Shown here: in pieces, positions 1 through 10,100 of the stretch
Numbering within the stretch: position 1 is the stretch's first letter
Layout: each line of letters starts with the position of its first letter
Assembly: GCA_963210315.1 (NCBI GenBank)
Contig: OY723242.1
Coordinates: 1,178,001-1,242,000, forward strand
Source of the DNA: Rhynchopus euleeides
Lineage: Eukaryota; Euglenozoa; Diplonemea; Diplonemida; Diplonemidae
Reading direction: 5' to 3'
Length of the DNA: 64,000 bases
Translations under genes and position numbers: made by a program
The notes under the pieces: model-generated
The model's database searches: none
What the model was told of the DNA's origin: nothing
What the model saw: the letters and a program-made list of their open reading frames with translations, nothing else

Positions 1-1
1 T

Positions 2-703
2 GCGACGCCGCAGGAGGACTACCTCAGCCTCGCGCTGACGCTGAAGGAGCAGCTTGAGGAGGCTGAGGGCCGCGCAAGGGCTTCGGAGGAGGCTGCGGCT
101 GTGGCAGGGAGGTGGCGTGCCGGCGGTGGTGCCGGGTTGGGAGTGCCGCGCTCCCCGTCACCCAAGGTGCGCCCGGATCCGGCGTCGCCGCCGCCGGAGT
201 ATCACTCTGGGGTGGGGCAGCAGCCGAGCCCGGGAGGGGTGGGAGGTGGTGGTGGTGGTGGTGGTGGTGGGGCGGCCCCAGTGCCTCCGCCCTCGCCGCT
301 GCCCCCGCCGTCGCGGAGAGGGCGCTCGCGTGGGCGGTCTGTGTCGCCTTCGGTATGGTGCTGCGCTTTGCTTTTGGGGGTTGATCCCGGGTTTTGGCGG
401 CACAAACACACAACAAACACATCTTTTTTTTTGGAGGGTTGGTGGTTGTTTTTTTTGCGTTGTGTCTTGCGTCTTGTCTCTTATGTCCAACCATAAGAAG
501 GCTCCCACCACAACCACACACACACACACACACACACACAGGCTGTCTCCCCCGAGCCGTATGAGCTTGCCATGCGCGAGGCTCTGTCGTCCTGTGTGCG
601 GCAGTTGGGTCAAGGTGGCCTGCCTCGTAAAGACCGCAAGCCCACAACAGCAGATATCGCGTGGGCACAGCGCAAGAGTGGGCCTTTCCACGACTACTAC
701 TGA
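2..703 (+). CDS. C-terminal end of a coiled-coil protein, two exons (5' partial)
   Basis: The reading frame enters from the left edge. Exon 1 is 2-352 and exon 2 is 542-703 (TGA at 701-703); the intron 353-541 begins GTATGG and ends CACAG, phase 0. Exon 1 starts with an Ala/Glu/Leu-rich stretch with heptad spacing (DYLSLALTLKEQLEEAEGRA), so a coiled coil is likely, followed by a Pro/Ser and poly-Gly linker. Exon 2 encodes 53 residues (AVSPEPYELAMREALSSCVR onward, ending GPFHDYY) with the GC-rich third positions of the other genes here. Intron evidence: exon 1 would otherwise run into a low-complexity T-rich tail with a stop at 494-496, and exon 2 is clean coding after a (CA)n tract. The function is unknown because the main body lies outside the window. 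Confidence 0.6.
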
Positions 704-2150
704 GGTGTAGCTGCACAGCAGGCAGCAGTGAGGTGCCTGTCGCGGTGAGGGCGTAGCAGATTCCGCTCAGTGTGTATTGGATGTGCGAGAACAAAGCTGT
801 ATGGCATTGCCAGCTCAGTCGGCAGCAAAGGGTCTTCCTGTGGTGGGAGGCTGCACTGGACCTTTCAGAAAAGTAACCGCCCCATCACAATAAAAAAAGT
901 CACAATTGTGCGCTCGACAAAGAGTGTGGGCGCTTTCGAACAAAACAACTACCGGCAGGTATTTGGTTTGTTGTCGCTTCACAACCCAGCAGGGGTACAG
1001 ATCGTTTTCAGACAGGCCCCAGACCCGCCCCCCCCCACAAATCCTAGCCACCGTACAAGGCCAGGGTATTTGTAAGTATTGCTGTGTAGAGATCAGTTGG
1101 GCTCATAGAGTTTGCCCAACACCCCACCCCCTTCGCCCTCTTGATGTTCTCCAGTAGGTGGCCTTCTACTCTGATGTATGTGTCGCACCGTGTGTCAAGC
1201 TGTGTGCCACTTTGCAACCGTTTTGTAAGGCGCACACATCACACATACACACAGACGCAGCCCACCTTTCTGCCTTTGTGAGCGAACGGGTCTCCCCATT
1301 GTTATTATAGTGTTACGCATGCAGCCTGTGTGAGCAGAACGTATCGCGACAGGCGCAGCCAAACGTGCTCCGCACACCACCCTCATCACAGGAGTGTGAC
1401 CCATCACAACCAAAAATACGAGCAAAGAGCTGCTGCATTACTGTGGTGATATTTTTTAATGCTCCGAGCTCCTGTGTCCGGATTTGGCGCACAAAACAGC
1501 GTTTTCTCCCCTTCTCTCAACAAGGCACCTTTGTCAGGCAGAGATTTTCAGCGGTCGGTGGAAGTGCTAGGTGACATGCCGCCACACACAAAAACCCGAG
1601 GCAGCCTTTCTTTTGCAGTTGCTGGGCATGGCGTTTTTCTCTTATTACGCGGCCTCACCCGCCCCGCCGTGCCACACCAGGCCAAATGAGGGCGGGGTGG
1701 GGTGGTGGGGCAGCAGTGGCAATCGTAAGACTGTCAAAACAAAACTGCAACGGGGTTTGCGACCTACGGTTATGCCGCCCCCCCTGTTCCGAAGAGAATG
1801 CACCACGGCGGGCCAGCAGCACATACAACCCACACCCACGTGATTCTTTATATAGAAGGTGCGGAGCACCCACCGAGCATCTCCTGCTCTTGACGTGTCC
1901 TCCACTACCCTGCCCCTATAGATGCTCAGGAGGGGGTCTTCGTTCTTCGGATGTTGTATGGCGTTGTGTTCGAGAAAAAAACAGTGATATGTAAACGGGG
2001 GTCACAGCTATTGTTTACCTAGCTTTATGTAAATAGTAAATGTGCATGTAAATAATAGCTGTAAATAATATTCCATGTAAACAATACATGTAAATAATTT
2101 TTTACACACATATTGTTTACGTATTTATGCGTTTTTTTTTGCACCTTTAC
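704..2150 (+). other. Intergenic, no gene supported
   Basis: Only short shadow frames are present. Around 1345-1395 there is a diverged copy of a dispersed motif (core AAACGTGCTC followed by CACACCACC) that also occurs at about 6777-6835 and 16119-16175. The last ~150 bases are AT-rich (separate entry). Confidence 0.5.
1996..2130. repeat. AT-rich ATGTAAATAATA-type tandem repeat
   Basis: Irregular tandem copies of ATGTAAAYAATA and its variants interrupt GC-rich sequence. The same motif set recurs at 6560-6660, also just outside a poly-G/T-rich stretch. It is non-coding; it might be a matrix-attachment or replication-linked tract, but nothing in the sequence proves this. Confidence 0.6.
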
Positions 2151-2159
2151 CTACCACCC

Positions 2160-2834
2160 CAGGGGTGGAGCTTGAAATATGGGGTTGCGGGCTGGATCGG
2201 GTCAGATCGGGTCAGCCAATTTTTTCTCACTGAATGGGTTCCCCCCCGGTTCGTCTCAGAGATCAGTGCTCGGGCCCAGCCTCCCGCGAGGGTACCGGAC
2301 TGATATGCAGCCCCGGACGCGCAAGGACTTGGTTACAAGACAAACACATGCCATAGGGGGGGTCTGGGGGGCGGAGCCCCCAGCCGCCGGAGGCCACGGT
2401 AGTGAACATCTGTGACTTGCGGGCGTACGGATTCTGTGTGAGTTGGCTGCGTCCTCCTGAGGATATCCGGTCTGTACTCCATTCCCTGATGTAAAGGGCT
2501 TGGGTACAAGACAGGCACATGCCACAGGGGGGTCTGGGGGGCGGAGCCCCCAGCCGCCGGAGGCCACGGTAGTAAACGTCTGTTGCACGGTACGGGTTGG
2601 GCAGCTTCATTTGTCCTCTATTGTGACTGTTTGAGGCCTGTGCTCATGTCGCTGGGGTCACTTTGCTCACGAAACGCCTCCTGGTCACCTTGAGACCCCA
2701 AGGCGAGGAGCCAACTTTTCCGGTTTCCCGAAAATCTATATTTTTTTTTCTTTTTACCCCTGACCTGATTTTTTGTGAGGGCCTGCAGAAAATCAGGTCA
2801 GCTGACCCGAAAAAACCCCCAAGCTCCACCCCTG
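2160..2834. mobile_element. Non-autonomous hAT-like element (675 bp, 8-bp target duplication)
   Basis: The ends are a perfect 15-bp terminal inverted repeat, CAGGGGTGGAGCTTG at 2160-2174 and its complement at 2820-2834. The flanks are an 8-bp direct repeat TACCACCC (2152-2159 and 2835-2842). An 8-bp duplication with CAGGGGTGG-type termini is the classic signature of the hAT superfamily. No transposase frame is present, so it is a non-autonomous copy. Inside are two direct copies (about 2330-2420 and 2495-2580) of a GC-rich unit, GGGGGGCGGAGCCCCCAGCC plus GCCGGAGGCCACGGTAGT, which occurs in reverse orientation in the elements at 47.3 and 62.8 kb. Confidence 0.8.
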
Positions 2835-3265
2835 TACCACCCCCCCCGTGTATATGTCACCCCACAGGTGCAAAAATCGGGAGGGGGTGACATAAACACA
2901 CCTTTTTTATTACCGGTCCTGAAACCATTATTACCGGTTTCCTGCAGAAAGTCCATAAGCCAAGAGGTAATAATAAACCACTTTACGAGACTTAAAGGCG
3001 ATATTATTGACCATTCGGTAATTAAAAAGTTTTTATCAAAACTAGGAAATAAAGCAGTCACAGGAATATAGCCTGGGTTTAGTGACTTCATCCATTATTT
3101 ACACTCAGCTTTCTTATTACCGCAATATTGAGGGCAATAATGGAAATCTTTATTTCCTGGAAAAAGCGGCTGGGGGCAGGGGCGGTGTGGGGGCGAGGTC
3201 CTGGCCAGTTTGCTTGATCCACATTGCTCCTACTCGCTACAACACTTCACAGGGGCTAGAGGGCA

Positions 3266-4306
3266 TCACCTCGGCAGGTTGACGTTCAGATCCACAGTCA
3301 CCCTGCTCTGGCTTGGCGCTCCCGTCGTCGTCCCCTGTGCAGGCTGGCTTGACATCATGTGCGCGACGTTCCGCTGGTGTGTCGTGGATGCATCAAGGTA
3401 GAGCTGCGGCGTCGATTCTCCGCGCCAGCCGAAATGCCTGCGGAGATCCATGGTGGACGCGCCGCCATTGGCCGCTGCCAGCGCGGCGGAGCGTCTCATG
3501 CTGTGCCCGGTGTATCCCTCCGGGTCCTTTTCCAGGCACAGCGCAATCTTCCGTGGCAGCCCGTAGAATTGGTTTCGCCCGATGGGCGAAGCGAGGAACG
3601 CGCTGCCGGCCTTGTTGATGCGTCTTGCGACAGGCCCCGTCACGAGGTCCGACAGAGAGAGGTGGGCCAGATGGGCCTTGAGGACGTCGTAGAACACAGC
3701 TTCTTCGTTCAGCATCTTGGGGACCACAAACGACCGTTCAATCGCGACGCTTCCCTGCTTTGCACCGTAGAACTTCACGCTGATCTGCTCATCTTGGACG
3801 GTGATGTTTTCGATCGACAGGTTGCGGAGTTCAACGCAGCGCATCCCACCGAAGAAGGCCAGCACCACAAGCGCACGATCCTGCTTGCTCGCCAGCGACC
3901 CGGTGCCCTTGTCCATGTAGTCCTGCAGTTCTTGAAAAGAGAAGGTTTTGGCTTGTTTGGTGGTGTAGCCCTTTGTTTGATTCTTCACGTACTGGTGGAG
4001 GCGTGGCATCTTTGTCTTGATCATGTTCCCGTGGACAATCTTGACCTTGAAGTTGATGATGGAGTAGTAGTTCCAGATTGACGATGCGGCAGAACCCCCC
4101 TGCAGCTTGGCCTTGAGATAGCCCTTGATGTGCTTCTCGGAGTAGATTGTCTTCATGGAACGAACCCGGGGAGCCTCCTCAGCGACGTACGCCTCGAAGT
4201 CAGTCAGTCGATCGGTGTATGCCTTCCTGCTGCGGACTGGCATGAGGTCACCGTCACTTGATGTGCTGCTGCTGCTGTCGCTGTCATGATCGGCGGCGCG
4301 GGGCAT
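3266..4306 (-). CDS. Tyrosine recombinase (Crypton-like)
   Basis: 346 residues, ATG at 4306, TGA at 3268-3266. The N-terminal ~110 residues are basic and helical, as in SAM-like core-binding domains. The catalytic domain follows with all expected residues: Arg156 in GGMRCVELRNL, a candidate beta-hairpin Lys183 (KFYGAKQG), His268-x-x-Arg271 in TGHSMRRSAA, His291/Trp294 in RRHFGWRG, and the nucleophile Tyr303 in QLYLDAS. Family knowledge: these enzymes cut and rejoin DNA through a 3'-phosphotyrosine. The reading frame is complete, so the enzyme may be active. It is the only gene of the element at 2905-4624. A DIRS-type origin is less likely because no reverse transcriptase accompanies it. The acidic Ser-rich N-terminus and the C-terminal Thr/Pro tail look disordered. 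Confidence 0.85.
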   Translation of the reverse strand: MPRAADHDSDSSSSTSSDGDLMPVRSRKAYTDRLTDFEAYVAEEAPRVRSMKTIYSEKHIKGYLKAKLQGGSAASSIWNYYSIINFKVKIVHGNMIKTKMPRLHQYVKNQTKGYTTKQAKTFSFQELQDYMDKGTGSLASKQDRALVVLAFFGGMRCVELRNLSIENITVQDEQISVKFYGAKQGSVAIERSFVVPKMLNEEAVFYDVLKAHLAHLSLSDLVTGPVARRINKAGSAFLASPIGRNQFYGLPRKIALCLEKDPEGYTGHSMRRSAALAAANGGASTMDLRRHFGWRGESTPQLYLDASTTHQRNVAHMMSSQPAQGTTTGAPSQSRVTVDLNVNLPR

Positions 4307-4430
4307 GATGTGTGTGATGTTGCGTGATCTGTGGAGGTTGTGGCTCTGGTACTACGGAGGCTTTCTGCAGGTAACCGATTATAATGGTTTCAGGACCGTT
4401 AACAAACTACCATATAACCGGTCCTAATTG

Positions 4431-4596
4431 AGTACTTTCTGGATTTCGGGAAATTACGTCCCCTCAGCAAGGTACTCGGGTGTTTTTGTTCCCCTCGGGA
4501 AGGCCCTCGGGCTTCGCCCTCGGGCCTTCCCTCGGGGAACAAAACACCCTCGGACCTTGCTTCGGGGACGTAATTACCCTCAATCCATAAAGTACT
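4431..4596. repeat. 166-bp near-perfect foldback
   Basis: Arms run inward from AGTACTTT (4431) and AAAGTACT (4589-4596), meeting at about 4513. Inner matched blocks include ATTACGTCCCC/GGGGACGTAAT, GCAAGGT/ACCTTGC and GGGAAGGCC/GGCCTTCCC. As RNA or single-stranded DNA it would form a long hairpin. It sits between the right inverted repeat of the recombinase element and the right junction, so it is either part of that element or a separate insertion into it. Confidence 0.75.
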
Positions 4597-4697
4597 TTAT
4601 TATTACCGGTAATAAATAGCTATTAGGTGACATAGCCACGGGGTGGTAGTTAGTGTAGGTCACACCCCTCCAGGGCCGCCTGGGGGGGGTGACATTG

Positions 4698-7164
4698 GAT
4701 TCCAGTGCCTGCGCCTCATGCAGCGAAGGTCCCATTCCGCCGTGTTCAGTGACATGTGTCGATAGTGTTGGCAGTTCTACGGGCTCTGAGCAACAATGCT
4801 CTAAGGAAAACAAGCCACTTGGCCGAGGGGGGCCGGGAGGCAGTTGGCTGCCGACAAAAAAAAACTCTCCATTGGAGGGTGTATGATTTTCCGGATTTTC
4901 CTGTTTTTTCCCGATTTTCCGAAAAATTTGCCACTGGTTGACACAAGGGCGAATTTCGAGAAAAATCCGAAAATCAGGAAAAATCAGGTTTTTTTCGGAT
5001 TTCCGGGATGGTCACCATACACCCTCCGGAAAAAAATCCGAAATTTTTGGGTCGAAAAAATTTTTTTTTCTGACCCGAAAATCTGTGTCTGCGGACTGCC
5101 ACACTGTGAAAAATCGGAAAATTTCCGAAAAAAGTCGAAAATTTTGGCCTTTCCTGGCCTATGTGGTCCCAAAGGGCCCGGGTTGCCCGGATTTTCACCC
5201 AAAAACACCCCAAAAATTTTTCCGCCGGCGGATTGGCCGCCTTCGGCGGCGTCGTCGTTTCACTCTGTACGAAGGACGTCGGTAAAGCCGAGACCTTTGT
5301 ACAACCGTTTCACTTCGACTTCTTTTCGGCTGTCTGTTTGTTTGCGTTTCCAGTCCCGTGCCTGTCTGTCGTCCGGACGCCCTGTTTTTATGGTTTTCTC
5401 CTGTTGCTCCGTCACGGCGCCTCATGTTCTGGGGTTGCACGTGTTCTTCTCGCTGTTGCGGCGCTGCCTGAAAGAACCCCCGTCCGCCCCTCTCGGCTCC
5501 ATCTCCGAGTGCCTACCTCGTTCTGTCCGCTTTCCCTAGGAGGTACAGAGAGACCCCCTCTCCCCGCCGAGCATCTCAGAAGATGCCGTGTCCCGCATCC
5601 AAATGTAGTTGCAGGTGCCCTCGGTTGCGGTGTTGTAGCGCAGTCCGCGCCGGTCGGACGCCACACGCCACTCTGGAGTGCCTCCCACCGTCTGAGACCC
5701 CGGGCCCCCCATGGGCTGGGGGGGCCTTCCATCGGCATGGCAATGCCTACCAGGTGTCGGACGCGATTCCGACTGTAAAGTGTCACAGTCTGTGGCTCGT
5801 CGATGCCAAGATCCTCGTTACGGTCCAATGAAACTGGGTGTTATTCGGAGCCCTACAACTGCAACACGGGAGGCTTGACAACCGGCTCCTGATGCAGGGA
5901 ACGTATGCTGCAATTTTATCTGCGTTCATGCAGGCGTTGCCCCGCCTGCAAGGTGACCGTCTTTTGCTGTCCTCAGGTGTACCGTACCCTGAATGGGAAC
6001 GGGAAGAACGTTCCTCTCGGGCATGCTACGTTGTCGAAAACTTTGCGATACACGGCCAGCTTCCTCGTGGCCTCATGTTCTTCTGTCCCTTCTGTTGTGA
6101 TGCGTCTCATGGATGTGCCCTGCAGGGCTTCCACACAGTGTCGAGGAGTGATCCTCGCACGGAAAAACAATTGGCTTGGTCTTCCCGCTTTCGGGCTCCC
6201 GTCTCCGAGAGCCCAGCACAGTTTTGAGTCGGACCTGGGATAGCGGTTCGAACGGGAATTTCGGGCCGAACCCTGAAATTCTCCAACACCCCATATCGCA
6301 CCTGAGACGCGGCTTCCTTATCTGAGGGGCCGCGTCCAAATACACGGACTTTGCTAAACTGGACCCAACTCCCCACACTCTTTTTTTGGCCATTTTTCCA
6401 AAAAAATCCCCCCATTTTTTACAAAATTTTACAGAATTTACAGTTCGTTATACATCCTCCATTGCATTGTTTGGAATCCATGCGGATCGTGGTGGGGTCA
6501 CTTTGGTGACCGAGGTACCAAGTCTGGCCCTTTAGAACACCTTCAAAAAATTTTCGAAAAACCAAAAAAAAATAATTACATGTAAATAATAATCGTATGT
6601 AAACAATACATGTAAATAATTTTATGTAAACAATAGCTGTAGGTAAACAATAGGTGTGAGGGGGGTTTACCAAAAAAAATAATACGGTGATCCTCGGCAC
6701 CCACATAGCAGACTGCCCCGCCTCACCGCTCCCACCCCCACCCCCCTCCTGGCAGTGTGCGAAACACACGACTTTTTCGCGGAAAGTGTCATTCAGCTCT
6801 GCCAAACGTGCTCTACACACCACCCCCTTCATCAGGCAAGGTGGGTTTGTAAGTGTGTGTGTGGAAGCGTCAACGCATCAAACGAAGTAACACACAGCAG
6901 AGAAAAGAGCGGCAGAGTTTTGAAGTGTGTTTTTTTTGGCGCGGGGTTGGGGGGCTGGTTTGTTTAACGCCCCCCCCCCCCCCAAACACACACACACACC
7001 AGGCAGACAATATACATCACACAGCAAGCAGACCCAGCCAGCCCTGACCCATCCCCATTGCTCCTATCGGTAGCGGTGGTGAGGGGTGGGAGGGAAGAGG
7101 GGTGGGAGCGGGGTGGGGTGTGTGTGTGTGTGTGTGTGTCCCCCTGTGACAGTGCGGAGGCACG
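4698..7164. other. Intergenic, no gene supported
   Basis: 4874-5027 is a loose foldback with arms GGAGGGTGTATG (4874-4885) and CATACACCCTCC (5016-5027) around purine/pyrimidine-rich ATTTTCC/GGAAAAT blocks. 5220-6400 is GC-rich without a convincing frame. About 6472-6512 carries one copy of the GCGGATCGTGGTGGGGTCA motif that is repeated at 57.9-58.7 kb. 6560-6660 is an ATGTAAACAATA-type AT-rich repeat. A (GT)n tract at about 7119-7138 precedes the next gene. Confidence 0.5.
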
Positions 7165-10100
7165 ATGAGCGACGGCCGCAGCGATGACGGCGGGTCGTAT
7201 GACAACGACGGGGATGAATCCAACCGCTCCCCGGTTGTCGACGCCATCTTCGGGATTCTGAAGAGGCTGGAGCGGTCTAGGTTTGACACCTTCACGGGCC
7301 CCTCCTCCCTCAAGCTCGGCCTTTACTGGGAGGCGCTGCAGCCCCTGGGGATGGTGCTGAACCCCTACGTCGGATACTCCCCGTGGGTTCTCCAGAAGCC
7401 TTTCTACTGGGTCTTCCTCCTGGCCTTCCTTTGGGATGAGAACGAATCCGGCTTTGGCCCCCTCCCATCCCGCATCATCTTCTGGACAATCGCCGCCACT
7501 CTGGTTGTCCTCATCCTCATGATCGTCACCAACACCGGGCTCGGCAGGGAGAAGTCCGCCAATGTGATACGCTCCGTTGCACACGCCTCCGTGTCTCTGC
7601 TGTACCTCCCGCTCCAGCACCTCTTCCTTGCGAGGATGGTGTGCTCATCGGGCCCACCGCAGGCAGAGCCGCAACACCTTTGGTTGGTGCACGGGGAGGA
7701 GTGTTTCACCACGCTTCACATAATAGAGACCGTTGCAGCTGCGCTGTCCTTCGTCGCGCTGGCCTGCCTCAGCCTCGCGATGACAACCACGCTGTTTGAG
7801 ATCAACACCGCGTCGTTCCATCCGCAGGCAAGGGCGTCGAGCTCTGTCGACATCCTGATCTGGGCGCACAGAACGCTCTCCGCTGTAGCGTTCCACACCC
7901 TCATGGCACGCCGCATGAGCCAGGAGTACTGCGTGGTTTTCTCTCTCACGTCGTTTTCCCTACTGATGTTCCTCTTGATCAAACTGCCCTACTTCAGGGT
8001 CCGCACGCTGCAGCTGAAATCATGCGTTTACTTCATCACCTTCACCGTCTCGTTGATTGGGGTGTTTCACGAGAATGACGCGTCGTCCCACCCGAAGCCA
8101 TCCAACACTCTGCTGGGTTTCGCTATCGCCGTGTCACTGCTGGGCATCCCTGTGACCTGGTTCTGGCTGATCTGGTTCCGTGTCAGCCCCTCCTGCCTCC
8201 GTGCGTTTAACGCTGTCCTCTCAGGGAAGCGGCTGCGTATGGAGCGTGGGCAGTTCCCCAAACACCTCCCTGACAACGACCAGCTGGTGTCGAAGTATGA
8301 AGACTTGGAGGGGTGGCTGCTGGAAATGGAGACCAGCATGACCCCCATGCCGAGCAGCGGGCAGCCCCCAAAGAGCGACGTGATTGTGCCCTATGTCGAT
8401 GCGGTCTACTTTGCCTCCGATGTGGAGCTGTCGACGCGGTACCTCCACCTGTGGCGGAATAAGATCGGGACGCGCCCCAGCGACAGGATGCTCGCGATGG
8501 CATCGCGCATCTACACCAAGGGGCTGCTGAAGTACCCGGGTGATCGGGATGTCAACGTGCACTTTGCGGCATTCCTCGTGCAGTATCTCGAGAGGTCCCA
8601 TGTTGCCATCTCGGTGATCACAGGGCTGGAGAATTCGCAGCAGTCGCCGCATTTCCAATTCATCTCGCAGTATACGATATTCAAGATGGCGAACAAGCTG
8701 CGGACTGACTTGGGAATCCGCGACAAGGCGCACTGCCAGGCGCTGGAGCAGGCACGGTCACACCATAAAGAGGCACTCGGGCTGATGCACGACTTCTGGA
8801 TGAAGGTCGGGGTGAAGACGGACGGCGGGCTGAAGACCCTGGCAGGGCTCGCGAACCAGATCACGGAGAAGCGCGAGACGGCAAAGGTGACCTTCCAGTG
8901 GATGCTGAGCCAGCACCCACACGACACACAGATCCTGATGCAGTATGCGCAGTTCCTGCAGCAGGTGATGCTGGACGAAGCGGCGTACGACAGGTGCCTG
9001 GAGGAGATCGAGAAGATCCAGCAGAAGCGTGCCAGCCACAACAGGACGCAGACCTCGGGCACCAGCAGGGCGAACAACGACAGGTCCTTCATCGTCGAAG
9101 AGTCGCGCAACGAAGATGAGTTCACGCGGCGTGGGTCGAAGACGGTGCAGATGTTGCAGCTCACCATCCGTGTTGCCTTCCTCCCTCTCCTGGTGCTGCT
9201 TGCCGTGCAGTTTGTGATGTATTATCTCTACATGGATGGGCACGTTGTGCTGATCGACCAAACTTACTCGGCAGGCCAGGTCCGCTACCTCAGCCAGAGG
9301 GCAGGCGTGACGCTGCAGAATCTGGTGCAGACGGCGAGCCTGGACGAGAGCCAGCAGGTGGGGCAGTCCACACCCCAGCTGGACGCGATGACAGCGAACC
9401 TCCGGGGGGTCACGAGCGCCTTCCTGGCCCACCACAACCGCATCACGCATGGCGAGTCTGCCGTGACGTACGATCCGCACCGGAAGCTGATGAAGACCGC
9501 CAACACCAACCTGAACTACTACGCGACCTCGACCTCGCCAGCAACACCCCAGATCGTCACGCCGTGGGAGCTGGGGTTGCTGATCGGGTCTGCTCTGGAG
9601 CTTCTGATGAACCAGGCCGTCTCTCTGATCCCCTCGCATAAGTACACGAGATTTCTTCTGGGCAACCTTGCGGAACCCATTTCGCGCACATTCAACATGA
9701 GCGCGTCCCTGCCGCAAGAGAAGAGTGGGGAAATCCTGAACACGGCGCTGATCCTGACGATCCTCCTCTCCGTGCTGAGCTTGGTGGTGGTGTTCCTGAT
9801 ATACCTCATGTTCGTGTGGAACTTCAACAAGATCGCGACATCGAAGATTACAACGCTGGATCTCTTCATGCTGATCCCGGACACGACCCTGCGCACCACC
9901 GCGGAAGAAGCGCGTAAAAAGCTCATTCTTTTCGAGGAGGATGAAGATGAGCTCATCATCGAAACCATCGTCGACAGGAGCCAGGTCTCACACAAGCTGG
10001 CTGTGGACACCGGAGAGCTGCCGGCAGACGAGCTCCCCAGGAGACAGTCGGGTGACTCGCAGGACGAATCCGGGCGCCGCCTCAGCATGACCGATGCTGA

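Larger units (their letters stand above)
2905..4624 (-). mobile_element. Tyrosine-recombinase transposon with inverted subterminal repeats
   Basis: The insertion interrupts the backbone repeat: CACACCTTTT lies left of it and AGGTGACATA right, and these are contiguous in the 61.1-kb copy. Inside are 41-bp inverted repeats at 2911-2951 and 4361-4401 with four mismatches (both begin TAMCGGTCCTGAAACCATTA when read inward and end CCTGCAGAAAG). The CCGGTCCT core recurs at about 4417-4424 and an ATTACCGGTAAT palindrome lies near 4602-4613. The single gene is the recombinase on the minus strand. Cryptons usually lack inverted ends, so this layout is atypical. The exact ends are uncertain by a few bases because of T and A runs at the junctions. 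Confidence 0.65.
2151..4697. repeat. Hairpin-rich repeat interrupted by two transposons
   Basis: Removing 2160-2834 (plus one copy of the 8-bp target duplication) and 2905-4624 leaves a backbone that matches 61092-61245 in order. It starts CTACCACCC, then GTGTATATGTCACC, then GGTGCAAAAATCGGGAGG, GTGACATAAACACACCTTTT, GTGACATAGCCACGGGGTGG, GGGCCGCCTGG and GTGACAT. The 61.1-kb copy is uninterrupted and so serves as the unoccupied reference for both insertions. The backbone is itself built of inverted GTGACAT/ATGTCAC blocks around C/G tracts and looks like a small foldback or MITE family. Confidence 0.7.

Noticed and set aside
24-794. 256-residue minus-strand frame
   Set aside because: It is the shadow of the two-exon plus-strand gene, with poly-His and poly-Val/Cys from GGT and CA repeats.
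5161-5828. Frames of 138-205 residues on both strands
   Set aside because: Cys/Pro/Arg-rich composition, no homology I can see and no conservation with any other part of the window.
8758-9717. Long minus-strand frame opposite the Tmc-type gene
   Set aside because: Antisense shadow of a GC-rich coding strand; no domain.
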